Shown here in pieces: positions 1 to 8,980 of a stretch of DNA of 64,000 nucleotides. Below the pieces are notes generated by a model. That model was given only the letters and a program-made list of their open reading frames with translations. It did not search any database and was not told the origin of the DNA. Position numbers and translations under genes: made by a program. Position 1 is the stretch's first letter, and every line of letters starts with the position of its first letter. Origin of the DNA: Rheinheimera mangrovi (GTDB lineage: Bacteria > Pseudomonadota > Gammaproteobacteria > Enterobacterales > Alteromonadaceae); the NCBI RefSeq assembly GCF_003990335.1, contig NZ_CP034683.1, forward strand, positions 3,765,501 to 3,829,500, written 5' to 3'.

Positions 1-1
1 C

Positions 2-796
2 AGAGCAGCCAATCTGGATTTACTCGACCAGGGTACTTTGTATTGCGCCCGCTTTGCTGCCGACGGCACAGTCGACTGGTTGCCGCTGGTGTTTGGTCAG
101 GGCCCACTGACCGCAGCCCATGGTTTTCACAGTCAGGCCGATGTGGTCATCGATGTGCGCAAAGCCGCTGATTTATTGGGTGCTACCCCTATGGACAGGC
201 CTGAGGATGTGGAAGTGAATCCGGCTAATGGCGCTGTGTATGTGATGCTGACCAAAAATGCCGACCGCAGCAAAAAGCAACGCAACCCGGCCAATCCACG
301 CGCTGAAAACAAAGCAGGTCAGATTGTTGAACTGGTGCCACCAAAAGGCGATCACAGCTTGTCCAGTTTTGCCTGGGATATGTTTTTACTGGCAGGCCGG
401 CGTGACGATCCCAGCACCAGCTACCATCCGGCTACAGCGGCAAACAGCTGGCTGGCTTGTCCTGATAACTGCGCTTTTGATAGTAAAGGCAGGTTATGGG
501 TCACCTCTGATGGTGCCGAAGATTTTGGTATAGCCGAAGGCATTTGGGCCTGTGATGTCAGCGGCGCGTCGCGCGCTTTAATGAAACGTTTTTTAAGGGC
601 CCCTCTTGGTTCTGAAATTTGTGGTCCATTTTTTAGCCCGGACGATAAACACTTGTTCTGCTCGGTACAGCATCCGGCTGAAGGCAGCAGTTTTGAAGCG
701 CCATCCACCCGCTGGCCAGACTTCGATACCAGTCTGCCACCACGCCCTGCTGTGGTGGTGATCAATCGAAAAGATGGCGAGGTGGTTGGACGTTAA
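2..796 (+). CDS. PhoX-type phosphatase (DUF839), C-terminal part
   Basis: The reading frame is open at the left edge of the window, so only the last 264 or so residues are present. The frame resembles the C-terminal half of PhoX/DUF839 proteins, which are six-bladed beta-propeller Ca/Fe-dependent alkaline phosphatases usually exported by Tat. Supporting motifs are 'DRPEDVEVNP', which in PhoX carries metal ligands, 'CPDNCAFDSKGRLWVTSDG', and the terminal 'RPAVVVINRKDGEVV'. The signal peptide and N-terminal ligands lie outside the window, so export and activity cannot be judged. Family assignment is good; the substrate (phosphomonoester) is family knowledge only. Confidence 0.85.
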   Translation, partial: RAANLDLLDQGTLYCARFAADGTVDWLPLVFGQGPLTAAHGFHSQADVVIDVRKAADLLGATPMDRPEDVEVNPANGAVYVMLTKNADRSKKQRNPANPRAENKAGQIVELVPPKGDHSLSSFAWDMFLLAGRRDDPSTSYHPATAANSWLACPDNCAFDSKGRLWVTSDGAEDFGIAEGIWACDVSGASRALMKRFLRAPLGSEICGPFFSPDDKHLFCSVQHPAEGSSFEAPSTRWPDFDTSLPPRPAVVVINRKDGEVVGR

Positions 797-1125
797 TTCA
801 GTTTCCAGCCTTCACTTTCTTGTCGCCTTTTAGACCCTTGCAATCTGTTGTTTAAGTGTCCCGGTCTGCTGACCGGGAACTTAGCACTGCAGCTCCTGTT
901 GTCGTTTTTCCGCAACCATTAACAAAAAACTGAAGTCCGCTACCATATTTTATAAAAACCTGATGCTGCAGTGCACTGCTAGTCTGACAGTTCAACCCGG
1001 CGTTTAAGGCTTTGTCTCTGAAGCTATTTTGCAGTTTTACTCACCAAAAAACCTGAGCTTCACAACCCGCTTTGGTGAGGCCTGGTGATGAAGTCTTTGC
1101 TGAACCGTTAAAACTGGAGACCTGA
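797..1125. other. Intergenic region between phoX-like gene and GH31 gene
   Basis: These 329 bases have no credible ORF on either strand. The only structure I see is a perfect 8-bp hairpin at 859-878 (TCCCGGTC, loop TGCT, GACCGGGA). It has no following T-run, so it is at best a weak or Rho-assisted terminator for the phosphatase gene. The GH31 gene has a plausible GGAG ribosome site just ahead of its ATG. Confidence 0.5.
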
Positions 1126-4056
1126 ATGCGACTACACAAAGGATTAGCGTTGCGGCTTGCACTTATGGCTTTGCCTTTGACCTGGCTGACAGCATGCAGC
1201 GAGCCTGCCACTACAACAGCCTCAGAGGTTGCTGTAAAACAACTGGGCAGTTTTCAACCTACTGAACACGGCGTGCTGATCCAACTGCCACAGCAGCACA
1301 CGCAATTGCTGCGGCTGGAGGTGATGAGCGAGCGTATTATCCGGGTGACAGCTCTGCCCCATAACCAATTGTCTGCAGTAGGCAAAAGCTTAGTGGTCAC
1401 AGCCCAACCCCAGGGCCAATTTACAGTTGAGCAACAAGGAGAGCAGCTACTGCTGAAAACCAACCAACTGACGGCCGTGGCATCTTTGCTGGATGGTGCT
1501 GTGCATTTTATCGATAAAAAGGGCCAGATCACTTTAGCTGAAACCAAACGTGAATTTGGCCCTGTGACGCAAGACCCGGTGCAAGCGGCTGCCGACTCCT
1601 ATGCACTGCAGCAACAATGGAACAAAAACACAGATGAAGGCTTTTTTGGTCTGGGCCAACACCAGAATGGTCAGGTGAACTACGCGGGCGAACATGTTGA
1701 ACTCACCACTCATAACCTGGTAATTTCGATACCGCTGGTGGTCTCGACCCGCAACTACGGCGTGCTTTGGGACAACGCTTCTATTACCCAGTTTGGTGAT
1801 GCCAAAGGGGCTCAGCCATTTTTTGATCACTTTCAGCTGTTTGACGCCAACGGAAATCCGGGTGGGCTGACGGCAGAGTATTATGATGGCGACAAGCTGA
1901 TCTTCAGTCGCATCGAACAAGGCCCCAATTACCAGTATTTGGCCAACAACAATGTGCGCGAATTCCCTTTCCCGAAAGAGCTGGGTGAGCTGAAACAACC
2001 TCGTGTGATCTGGAAAGGCGCTATTCGCACAGATCAGGCTGGCATGCATAAGTTCAGACTGTACAACAGTGGCTATGCCAAACTCAGTATTGGCGGCAAG
2101 CTATTGCTCGATCGCTGGCGGATGAACTGGAACCCCTGGTACCACACGACTCAAGCCGAATTTAGCCCAGGTGTAGCGCAAAACATTGAACTGGAATGGG
2201 ATTCGCAAGGCGGTTATATCTTTCTAGAACACAACAAGCCGCAGCCAAAAGAGGATCAGTATTCACTGAGCTTTGCCTCTGAAAGCGGCAAAGCCATTGA
2301 TTACTACTACATTGCCGGTGACAAAGCCGACGACATTATCAGCGGTTACCGCAGCTTAACAGGCAAAGCTGTGTTATTGCCGAAATGGGTGTATGGCTTT
2401 TGGCAAAGCCGCGAGCGCTACACCAATCAGCAGCAGTTGCTGGATGTGGTCAAAGAATACCGCAAACGCAAAATTCCTCTAGATAACATAGTGCTGGATT
2501 GGTCCTACTGGCCAGAGGATGCCTGGGGCAGTCATAAATTTGATCCGAAGCATTTTCCTGATCCGAAAAAAATGGTCGATGAAGTGCACGCCCTCAACGC
2601 CAATATCATGATTTCGGTCTGGCCAAAATTTTATGCCAGCACAGACCACTACAAAGAGCTGGACGCCAAAGGCTATATGCTGAGTAACAACGTGGAAAAA
2701 GAGAAGAACCTGGACTGGATAGGCCAGGGTTACCTGAACGGTTTCTACGACCCCTACCCTGAAGAGTCACAACAAATCTTCTGGCGTCAGATCGCAGAGA
2801 ATTTAAATGTATTAGGTATAGATGCCTGGTGGCTGGATGCGTCAGAACCCGATATGCATTCCAACTTAAGCATCAAAAAACGCAAAGAAAATATGACGCC
2901 GCTGTCCATTGGCTCAGGCACTGAATACTTTAACTCGTACGGCCTGGCCAATGCCGAAGGGGTGTATGTAGGCGAGCGCCAGACTGACCCGGATAAACGC
3001 GCTTTTATCTTAACCCGCTCAGGTTTTGCCGGACAACAACGCGCCGGTGCCGCCATCTGGAGTGGCGACACAGTGCCACGCTGGTCCAATTTAAAAGAAC
3101 AAATAGCCGCAGGCATAGGCGTAGGTTTAGCAGGTATGCCGAACTGGACCTTTGATATCGGAGGCTTTACGCCTGAAGATAAATACCGCTGGAAAAAAGA
3201 CGGCAGCGCTATAGGGCATTTCTCTGGTTTACAGCCAGAAGATCAGGCGCCATGGCAGGAGCTGAACTTACGCTGGTTCCAGTTTGGTGCTTTTGCGCCT
3301 ATCTTCCGCTCGCACGGCCAAAACCCGTACCGCGAAATTTATAATCTGGCCGATGAAGGCAGCGAGGTGTACAACAGTCTGGTGTATTACACCAAACTGC
3401 GTTACCAATTGATGCCTTATATCTATAGCGAAGCAGGTAAAATGTACCTGAACGACAATACCCTGATGCGTGGTTTAGTGATGGATTTTCCAACCGACAA
3501 AACCGCCATTCACCTGAACGATCAATACATGTTTGGCCCGGCCTTTTTAGTCAGCCCTGTGCACGAATATCAGGCCAGAAGCCGCGCTCTGTATCTGCCA
3601 CAGGGTGCCGACTGGTATGATTTTTATAGCGGGGAAAAACTCAGTGGCGGCCAGCATATTCAAGCCGCAGCACCTTTAGACAAAATGCCTTTGTACGTCA
3701 AAGCAGGCTCCATAGTGCCAACAGGCGAGGACATTCAGTTTGTTAACGACAAAGCCGATGCCCCCATCACATTGAATATTTACACAGGCGCTGATGGTCA
3801 CTACAGCCTGTATAACGACGATGGCCGCAGCTACGACTATGAAAAAGGCCACTACAGCACCATAGAACTGCATTACGACGACGCCAAAGGCCAACTGACC
3901 CTGGGTAAACGTCAGGGTGAGTATAAAGGGATGCAGAAAAACATCAGCTTTCAGATCCGCTGGATTGGCAGCACCCAAGGCATGGCAAAGTCTCTGACCG
4001 ACCCAAGCAGCCAGACCGTGGTCTACAATGGTGAAGAGCTGGTGCTCAGTCGCTAA
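1126..4056 (+). CDS. GH31 glycoside hydrolase lipoprotein with PA14 insert (alpha-xylosidase/alpha-glucosidase)
   Basis: A 976-residue glycoside hydrolase family 31 protein. Residues 1-23 form a signal peptide ending in the lipobox LTAC (Cys24), so it is probably anchored in a membrane facing the periplasm or outside. The N-terminal GH31 beta-sandwich is interrupted at about residues 246-375 by a PA14 carbohydrate-binding domain. The TIM barrel carries the expected nucleophile in 'AWWLDASEPDMH' (Asp571) and the acid/base in 'IWSGDTVPRW' (Asp648). A C-terminal beta-domain follows. From memory, lipoprotein or PA14-inserted GH31 enzymes include the xyloglucan alpha-xylosidase Xyl31A of Cellvibrio, so xyloglucan oligosaccharides are a reasonable substrate guess. 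Alpha-glucosidase remains possible. No sugar transporter or regulator is adjacent. Confidence 0.9.
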   Translation: MRLHKGLALRLALMALPLTWLTACSEPATTTASEVAVKQLGSFQPTEHGVLIQLPQQHTQLLRLEVMSERIIRVTALPHNQLSAVGKSLVVTAQPQGQFTVEQQGEQLLLKTNQLTAVASLLDGAVHFIDKKGQITLAETKREFGPVTQDPVQAAADSYALQQQWNKNTDEGFFGLGQHQNGQVNYAGEHVELTTHNLVISIPLVVSTRNYGVLWDNASITQFGDAKGAQPFFDHFQLFDANGNPGGLTAEYYDGDKLIFSRIEQGPNYQYLANNNVREFPFPKELGELKQPRVIWKGAIRTDQAGMHKFRLYNSGYAKLSIGGKLLLDRWRMNWNPWYHTTQAEFSPGVAQNIELEWDSQGGYIFLEHNKPQPKEDQYSLSFASESGKAIDYYYIAGDKADDIISGYRSLTGKAVLLPKWVYGFWQSRERYTNQQQLLDVVKEYRKRKIPLDNIVLDWSYWPEDAWGSHKFDPKHFPDPKKMVDEVHALNANIMISVWPKFYASTDHYKELDAKGYMLSNNVEKEKNLDWIGQGYLNGFYDPYPEESQQIFWRQIAENLNVLGIDAWWLDASEPDMHSNLSIKKRKENMTPLSIGSGTEYFNSYGLANAEGVYVGERQTDPDKRAFILTRSGFAGQQRAGAAIWSGDTVPRWSNLKEQIAAGIGVGLAGMPNWTFDIGGFTPEDKYRWKKDGSAIGHFSGLQPEDQAPWQELNLRWFQFGAFAPIFRSHGQNPYREIYNLADEGSEVYNSLVYYTKLRYQLMPYIYSEAGKMYLNDNTLMRGLVMDFPTDKTAIHLNDQYMFGPAFLVSPVHEYQARSRALYLPQGADWYDFYSGEKLSGGQHIQAAAPLDKMPLYVKAGSIVPTGEDIQFVNDKADAPITLNIYTGADGHYSLYNDDGRSYDYEKGHYSTIELHYDDAKGQLTLGKRQGEYKGMQKNISFQIRWIGSTQGMAKSLTDPSSQTVVYNGEELVLSR

Positions 4057-4146
4057 CTGTGGCGAACAGCAAGGGTGGAACAGCAAGACTGGAAAAATGT
4101 ATAGCCTTGTATTCCGCCCTTTTGATTCTTGGTGTTAACCTTTGTT

Positions 4147-4734
4147 TTAACCTTTGCTCAGAAAACCTGAAGCCAGCATATTAAAAGCGTCCAGTGTTTT
4201 TGGCAGCATGGTCTGAGGATCTTTACTGGATGCCAGCCAAAGCGCCGCATTTAATGCCGCACCGTTTAACAACATAGCAGCGGCTTCCGGATCTACTGCT
4301 TTGACAATACCTTGCTCGATCAACTGCTCAAGCTTAGCTCTGGTCGCCTGCAGGCAACGATTTTGACTTGGCCACTGCGACGGGTCACCCAACACTGCAG
4401 GGCCATCCAGCAATACAATGCGCTGCACTTCAGGGTCCAAAGCTTTTTCTATATAAGCCGCACCTTCTGCCAATAAACCTGACCAGATGTCTGCTGCTTT
4501 GGCTCCAACAGACTGTGCATAGTCCGCCATTTCAGAATCTATCTGGTCCACCACAGCAGCAAGCAAACCACGTTTATCACCAAAATTATGGTACAACGCG
4601 CCGCGGGTTAAGCCAGCTTCAGCGGTTAAATGATCCATAGAGGCCGCCGCATACCCCTGCTCAGCAAAGGCCTTTCGTGCCGCTGCAATCAGCTTTTCGC
4701 GGTTTTCCGCCATTTTGGTTAATCGGATGCTCAT
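4147..4734 (-). CDS. TetR/AcrR-family transcriptional regulator
   Basis: A 195-residue TetR-family repressor. The helix-turn-helix spans roughly residues 10-56 and includes the family signature 'GLTRGALYHNFGDKRGLL'. The remainder is a helical ligand-binding and dimerisation domain with no recognisable ligand class. The gene is divergent from a RidA-family gene, and the 183 bases between the two starts contain three 15-bp palindromes annotated separately. The likely role is repression of that neighbour and of itself. It is convergent with the GH31 gene; I see no strong terminator between them. Confidence 0.9.
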   Translation of the reverse strand: MSIRLTKMAENREKLIAAARKAFAEQGYAAASMDHLTAEAGLTRGALYHNFGDKRGLLAAVVDQIDSEMADYAQSVGAKAADIWSGLLAEGAAYIEKALDPEVQRIVLLDGPAVLGDPSQWPSQNRCLQATRAKLEQLIEQGIVKAVDPEAAAMLLNGAALNAALWLASSKDPQTMLPKTLDAFNMLASGFLSKG

Positions 4735-4749
4735 CTGAAACTCCTTTCA

Positions 4750-4764
4750 CATACGCCATGTATG
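4750..4764. promoter_or_regulatory. TetR operator copy 1 (imperfect)
   Basis: CATACGCCATGTATG, one mismatch from the palindrome CATACG-N3-CGTATG repeated at 4773 and 4800. It lies just upstream of the tetR start codon, placed for autorepression. Operator function is inferred from symmetry, repetition and position. Confidence 0.7.
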
Positions 4765-4768
4765 CCAC

Positions 4769-4798
4769 TTGACATACGAAGCGTATGCGAGATATTCT
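4769..4798 (+). promoter_or_regulatory. Promoter of the ridA-like gene
   Basis: TTGACA (4769-4774), an 18-base spacer and TATTCT (4793-4798). The -35 is a perfect sigma-70 match and the -10 matches 4 of 6. The spacer contains TetR operator copy 2. Confidence 0.55.
4773..4787. promoter_or_regulatory. TetR operator copy 2 (perfect palindrome)
   Basis: CATACGAAGCGTATG, a perfect CATACG-N3-CGTATG palindrome. It sits between a consensus -35 (TTGACA, 4769-4774) and a -10-like TATTCT (4793-4798) pointing toward the RidA gene, so binding here would occlude that promoter. Confidence 0.75.
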
Positions 4799-4799
4799 A

Positions 4800-4814
4800 C
4801 ATACGCCTCGTATG
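4800..4814. promoter_or_regulatory. TetR operator copy 3 (perfect palindrome)
   Basis: CATACGCCTCGTATG, a perfect CATACG-N3-CGTATG palindrome immediately downstream of the -10 toward the RidA gene. Its centre is 27 bases from copy 2, and copy 2 is 23 bases from copy 1. Confidence 0.75.
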
Positions 4815-4917
4815 TTAAACCAATTCAACATACAGGACTATTAAAACTATGCGGATTGTACAGTGCCCACACTGCGATCTGCAGCCATGCAGTCCATCCA
4901 ACGAAGAGAGCTCTATC

Positions 4918-5310
4918 ATGATCAAAAGAGAAAGCATTTTTCCTGCCAACAGACATGCACTCTATGAAGAGCATGGGTATTCGGCCGCTATACGTTCAGG
5001 CGATTTATTGTTTGTATCAGGCCAGGTTGGCAGTCATGCGGACGGCAGCCCGGAGCCAGATTTTGAGCGCCAGGTAGAATTAGCCTTTGACAATCTGCAA
5101 GCAACGCTGGCTGCTGCGGGCTGTGGTTTTGAGGATATTGTCGATGTCACGACTTTTCATACCGATCCACAACATCAGTTCGGCAGCATTATGAAAGTTA
5201 AACAGAAGATCTTTGGTGCTCCCCCTTATCCAAACTGGACAGCTGTTGGGGTGACCTGGTTATCCGGCTTTGATTTTGAGATTAAAGTGATAGCCCGAAT
5301 TCCGGCCTGA
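4918..5310 (+). CDS. RidA/YjgF/Rid-family protein
   Basis: A 130-residue protein of the RidA (YjgF/YER057c/UK114) superfamily. Typical members are trimeric and hydrolyse reactive enamine/imine intermediates from PLP enzymes. Some subfamilies act on other small molecules. The fold is visible in 'LLFVSGQVG', 'QVELAFDNLQATLAAAGCGFEDIVDVTTF' (read as shorter pieces) and the 'FEIKVIARIP' end. I chose the ATG at 4918, preceded by a GAAGAGAG ribosome site, which gives the usual family length; an upstream in-frame ATG at 4849 would add 23 unlikely residues. The classical RidA active-site Arg context (IxxR) is not obvious, so it may belong to a Rid subfamily other than RidA. It is probably controlled by the divergent TetR protein. 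Confidence 0.85.
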   Translation: MIKRESIFPANRHALYEEHGYSAAIRSGDLLFVSGQVGSHADGSPEPDFERQVELAFDNLQATLAAAGCGFEDIVDVTTFHTDPQHQFGSIMKVKQKIFGAPPYPNWTAVGVTWLSGFDFEIKVIARIPA

Positions 5311-5337
5311 TGCGGGAAAAACAAAGGACTCTGGATT

Positions 5338-5375
5338 AAACAACGGCAGCAGGCATACCCCTGCTGCTGTTGTTT
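5338..5375. terminator. Bidirectional terminator between ridA-like gene and hutU
   Basis: A 16-bp stem with one G-T pair (AAACAACGGCAGCAGG against CCTGCTGCTGTTGTTT) around a short loop. The A/T ends supply a U-run in either direction, fitting the convergent genes on both sides. Confidence 0.75.
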
Positions 5376-5392
5376 CGTATTGTCACACTTAG

Positions 5393-7399
5393 TTAAAACG
5401 GCAGTTGATTTAACAGCTCGTCATCGACGGTATTGGCCAGCGTCACCTGCAACTTAGGAGAGCGCGCCATTTCACGGCGGATGGCAAAATCGGCTTCTTT
5501 GTTACGCGCCCAGCTACGACGAGCTATGCCGTTATTGACATCAAAAAACAACATGGATTTTAACCGGCGTTCCGCTTCACCTGAACCATCCAGCAACATA
5601 CCAAAACCACCGTTAATCACTTCACCCCAGCCAACACCGCCGCCGTTGTGAATAGACACCCAGGTGGCGCCGCGGAAGCCGTCACCTATGACGTTATGAA
5701 TAGCCATATCCGCAGTAAAACGGCTACCGTCATAAATGTTCGAGGTTTCACGGAAAGGTGAATCTGTACCACTGACATCATGGTGATCGCGGCCTAATAC
5801 TACTGGGCCTATCTCGCCACGGGCTATGGCCTGGTTAAAGGCTGCAGCAATTTCAGCGCGGCCCTGAGCGTCGGCATATAAAATGCGCGCCTGTGAACCT
5901 ACCACTAATTTGTTTTGTTTGGCATCCAGGATCCAGCTGATATTGTCCTGCATCTGCTGCTGAATTTCTTCCGGCGATTCTGCCATGATTTTTTTCAGCA
6001 CTTCTGCAGCTATGGCGTCGGTTTTATCCAGATCGTCCGCTTTGCCTGAAGTACAGACCCAACGGAAAGGGCCAAAACCATAGTCAAAACACATAGGGCC
6101 CAAAATATCCTGCACATAAGACGGATATTTAAAGTCGATGCCGTTGGCCGCCATTACATCACCACCAGCGCGGGACGCTTCCAGTAAAAAGGCATTGCCA
6201 TAGTCAAAAAAGTAAGTGCCTTTGGCTGTGTGTTTATTCACTGTAGCAGCGTGACGTTTTAAGCTGTCCTGCACCTTGGCTTTAAACAGCTCCGGTTCTT
6301 CGCGGATTAACCTGTTGGCTTCGTCATAACTGATGCCAACAGGGTAATAACCACCTGACCACGGGTTGTGTAACGAGGTCTGGTCTGAGCCCAAATGCAC
6401 AAAAATACCCTGCTGATCAAAGGCTTCCCATACATCCACTACGTTGCCGATATAAGCAATAGATACTACTTCGTTGCCAGCCTGAGCTTGTTTCACCCTG
6501 GCAATCAGAGCGTCCATGTTATCAATCAGCTCATCCACCCAACCTTGCTGATGGCGTTTGATGGCAGCTTTTGGATTAACTTCAGCACAAACCGTAATGC
6601 AGTTAGCTATGTTACCCGCCTTAGGCTGCGCACCACTCATGCCACCTAAACCTGCGGTTAAGAAAATTTTACCTTTGGGTGTATCACCTTTTTGCAGCAC
6701 TTTACGGAAGGCGTTCATCACTGTAATGGTAGTGCCGTGCACTATGCCCTGCGGGCCAATGTACATAAAGGAACCGGCCGTCATCTGGCCATATTGGGTC
6801 ACACCCAGGGCATTAAAACGTTCCCAGTCATCCGGCTTGGAATAGTTCGGGATCATCATGCCGTTGGTCACCACCACCCGCGGTGCTTCAACGGATGAAG
6901 GGAATAACCCCATAGGGTGGCCAGAGTACATATGCAGCGTCTGGTCTTCAGCCATTTCGCTTAAGTACTTCATGGTTAAGCGATACTGCGCCCAGTTCTG
7001 AAATACAGCGCCATTACCACCGTAGGTGATCAGCTCTTCCGGGTGCTGTGCCACGGCTGGATCTAAGTTATTGTCGATCATCAGCATAATAGCGGCAGCT
7101 TGCTGGCACCGGGCCGGGTAGTCGCTGATAGCACGGGCTTTAATGGCGTACTCCGGCTTAAAGCGATACATGTAAATACGGCCAAAGTTATTCAGTTCCT
7201 GCGCAAATTCAGCCGCCAGTTCGGCATGCCATTCTTTTGGGAAATAACGCAACGCATTACGTACCGCCAGCTGTTTTTCTGCTTTGGTTAAAATGTCTTT
7301 GCGTTTTGGCGCACGGTTGGCATCCAACGGATAAGCTTTAGCCGCAGGCAATACAGCCGGAATACCTTGTTTAATCTGATCCTGAAACGTCATCATCAT
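5393..7399 (-). CDS. hutU: Urocanate hydratase, long form
   Basis: Urocanase converts urocanate to 4-imidazolone-5-propionate, step two of histidine degradation, using tightly bound NAD+. The protein has 668 residues, about 110 more than the common Pseudomonas/enteric HutU (about 555), and resembles the vertebrate-type long urocanase. Motifs include the NAD-site segment 'TAGLGGMSGAQPKAG', 'GSDQTSLHNPWSGGYYPVG', 'GFGPFRWVCTSG' and 'SIHNGGGVGWGEVINGG'. It lies 11 bases downstream of hutH on the same strand, so they form one operon. The start is a run of three ATGs behind an AGGGAG ribosome site. No hutI, hutG or hutF lies next to it. Confidence 0.96.
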   Translation of the reverse strand: MMMTFQDQIKQGIPAVLPAAKAYPLDANRAPKRKDILTKAEKQLAVRNALRYFPKEWHAELAAEFAQELNNFGRIYMYRFKPEYAIKARAISDYPARCQQAAAIMLMIDNNLDPAVAQHPEELITYGGNGAVFQNWAQYRLTMKYLSEMAEDQTLHMYSGHPMGLFPSSVEAPRVVVTNGMMIPNYSKPDDWERFNALGVTQYGQMTAGSFMYIGPQGIVHGTTITVMNAFRKVLQKGDTPKGKIFLTAGLGGMSGAQPKAGNIANCITVCAEVNPKAAIKRHQQGWVDELIDNMDALIARVKQAQAGNEVVSIAYIGNVVDVWEAFDQQGIFVHLGSDQTSLHNPWSGGYYPVGISYDEANRLIREEPELFKAKVQDSLKRHAATVNKHTAKGTYFFDYGNAFLLEASRAGGDVMAANGIDFKYPSYVQDILGPMCFDYGFGPFRWVCTSGKADDLDKTDAIAAEVLKKIMAESPEEIQQQMQDNISWILDAKQNKLVVGSQARILYADAQGRAEIAAAFNQAIARGEIGPVVLGRDHHDVSGTDSPFRETSNIYDGSRFTADMAIHNVIGDGFRGATWVSIHNGGGVGWGEVINGGFGMLLDGSGEAERRLKSMLFFDVNNGIARRSWARNKEADFAIRREMARSPKLQVTLANTVDDELLNQLPF

Positions 7400-7410
7400 G
7401 GCACTCCCTG

Positions 7411-8916
7411 TTAGTTCACTGCAAAAGCGACATGAAAAGCCTGGTTGCGAACCAGCTGGATCATCGCATCAATGTCCGGCTTTAACAGACGATCCTCTTC
7501 CAGCTTGGCCACTTTGGCGCGGATAATGGCATGATTTTCTTCGATTAAATCTGAACAGGTATGAGGACGACGGAACTCAATAGCCTGTGCCGCATACATC
7601 AGTTCAATGGCGAGGATTTTCTCCAGATTGCCCAAAATCTGATTCAGCTTACGACCCGAGATACTGCCCATAGACACATGGTCTTCCTGGCCCATAGAAG
7701 TCGGCACACTGTCAGCAGATGGTGGGAAACACAGAGATTTGTTTTCTGTCACCAATGCTGCCGTAGTGTACTGCGGGATCATCAGGCCGGAATTTAAACC
7801 ACCGGCTTTGGTCAGCAAACGTGGTAAACCATGTAGACCTTCCAGTAACAAATAACAACGGCGGTCAGAAATATTGCCAAGCTCAGCTGCTGCTATCGAA
7901 GTGTAATCCAGTGCCATCGCCAGAGGCTGACCATGGAAACCACCACCGGACAAGGCTTCTTCAGCGCTGATGACGATTGGGTTGTCTGTGACTGAGTTCA
8001 TCTCAATCTCAACCAGTTCTTTTAAATGGTAATAGGCATTGCGTGACGCGCCATGCACTTGCGGTATACAACGCAGTGAATAAGGGTCCTGCACTCTGGC
8101 ACAACCAAAATGCGACGCCATATTTTCTGAGTCTTTAAACAGCCGGCGCATCCGCGCTGCTACTTCGATATTACCGGCAAAAGGACGGATTTGATGCAAT
8201 TCAGCACGGAAAGGTGAACCACTGCCCTGCATACCTTCAATGCTCATAGCGCCCGCCACATCAGCTAAGTCCAGCAGGTAACGCATTTTGGACAATGCAG
8301 TGATACCGTGCGACAGAATAAACTGAGTGCCGTTAATCAGACCCAAACCTTCTTTGGCCTGCAGTTCCAGTGGTTCTAAACCATGCTGACGTAAAGCTTC
8401 AGCGGCCTGAATACTTTCTTTACCTTGCCAGAACTCGCCTTCACCTATCAGTGGCAGGAATAAATGCGACAGCGGCGCTAAGTCACCTGAAGCGCCAACC
8501 GAACCTTGTTCTGGCACCACAGGAATCAGGTCCAGCTCAATAAATTTCAGCATACGCTCAACCACTTCCAGCCGCACACCAGAATAGCCCTGGCTCAGTG
8601 CATGCACTTTAGTGATCAGCATCAGCTTAGAAATAGCTTTGGCAATAGGCTCACCTACACCAACCGCATGAGTGATCAGCAGGTTTTTCTGCAGCAGCGC
8701 GGTTTCAGCCGGTGAAATCTGGGTGTCGCATAAAGGACCAAAGCCCGTGTTGATGCCGTAAATGGCTTTATCTGAAGCCGCCATTTGGTCGACACAGCTG
8801 CGGCTGTGATTAATTTTTGCTATAGCTTCAGCATTTAACTGCGCTTGAATACGGCCTTCTGCAATAGCTTGTACTGTGTCCAGGTCAAGACGGTCAATGC
8901 CATAATTAAACACCAT
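7411..8916 (-). CDS. hutH: Histidine ammonia-lyase
   Basis: HutH deaminates L-histidine to trans-urocanate and ammonia, the first step of the Hut pathway, in the cytosol. The 501-residue length is normal. The Ala-Ser-Gly triad that cyclises to the MIO cofactor is present at residues 142-144 in 'GSVGASGDLAPLSH', with the supporting 'GYSGVR', 'GLGLINGTQ' and 'QEDHVSMG' motifs. It is the first gene of a hutH-hutU operon transcribed leftward and divergent from a LysR gene that is the best candidate regulator, unlike the HutC (GntR) control common elsewhere. Confidence 0.97.
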   Translation of the reverse strand: MVFNYGIDRLDLDTVQAIAEGRIQAQLNAEAIAKINHSRSCVDQMAASDKAIYGINTGFGPLCDTQISPAETALLQKNLLITHAVGVGEPIAKAISKLMLITKVHALSQGYSGVRLEVVERMLKFIELDLIPVVPEQGSVGASGDLAPLSHLFLPLIGEGEFWQGKESIQAAEALRQHGLEPLELQAKEGLGLINGTQFILSHGITALSKMRYLLDLADVAGAMSIEGMQGSGSPFRAELHQIRPFAGNIEVAARMRRLFKDSENMASHFGCARVQDPYSLRCIPQVHGASRNAYYHLKELVEIEMNSVTDNPIVISAEEALSGGGFHGQPLAMALDYTSIAAAELGNISDRRCYLLLEGLHGLPRLLTKAGGLNSGLMIPQYTTAALVTENKSLCFPPSADSVPTSMGQEDHVSMGSISGRKLNQILGNLEKILAIELMYAAQAIEFRRPHTCSDLIEENHAIIRAKVAKLEEDRLLKPDIDAMIQLVRNQAFHVAFAVN

Positions 8917-8966
8917 CTTCTACTCCTCTATCTGTTGCTGTGCTTGAGCCTTAAAGGCCAGAGATA

Positions 8967-8980
8967 AGCTAATGCTAGCT
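8967..8980. promoter_or_regulatory. Inverted repeat in the hutH/lysR divergent region
   Basis: AGCTA-ATGC-TAGCT, extended by one A/T pair on each side. With the second palindrome ATTCCGGAAT at 9020-9029 it is the obvious symmetric element in the 137-base divergent region. A regulator-binding role, for example LysR, is inference; the classical T-N11-A pattern was not pinned down. Confidence 0.35.
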
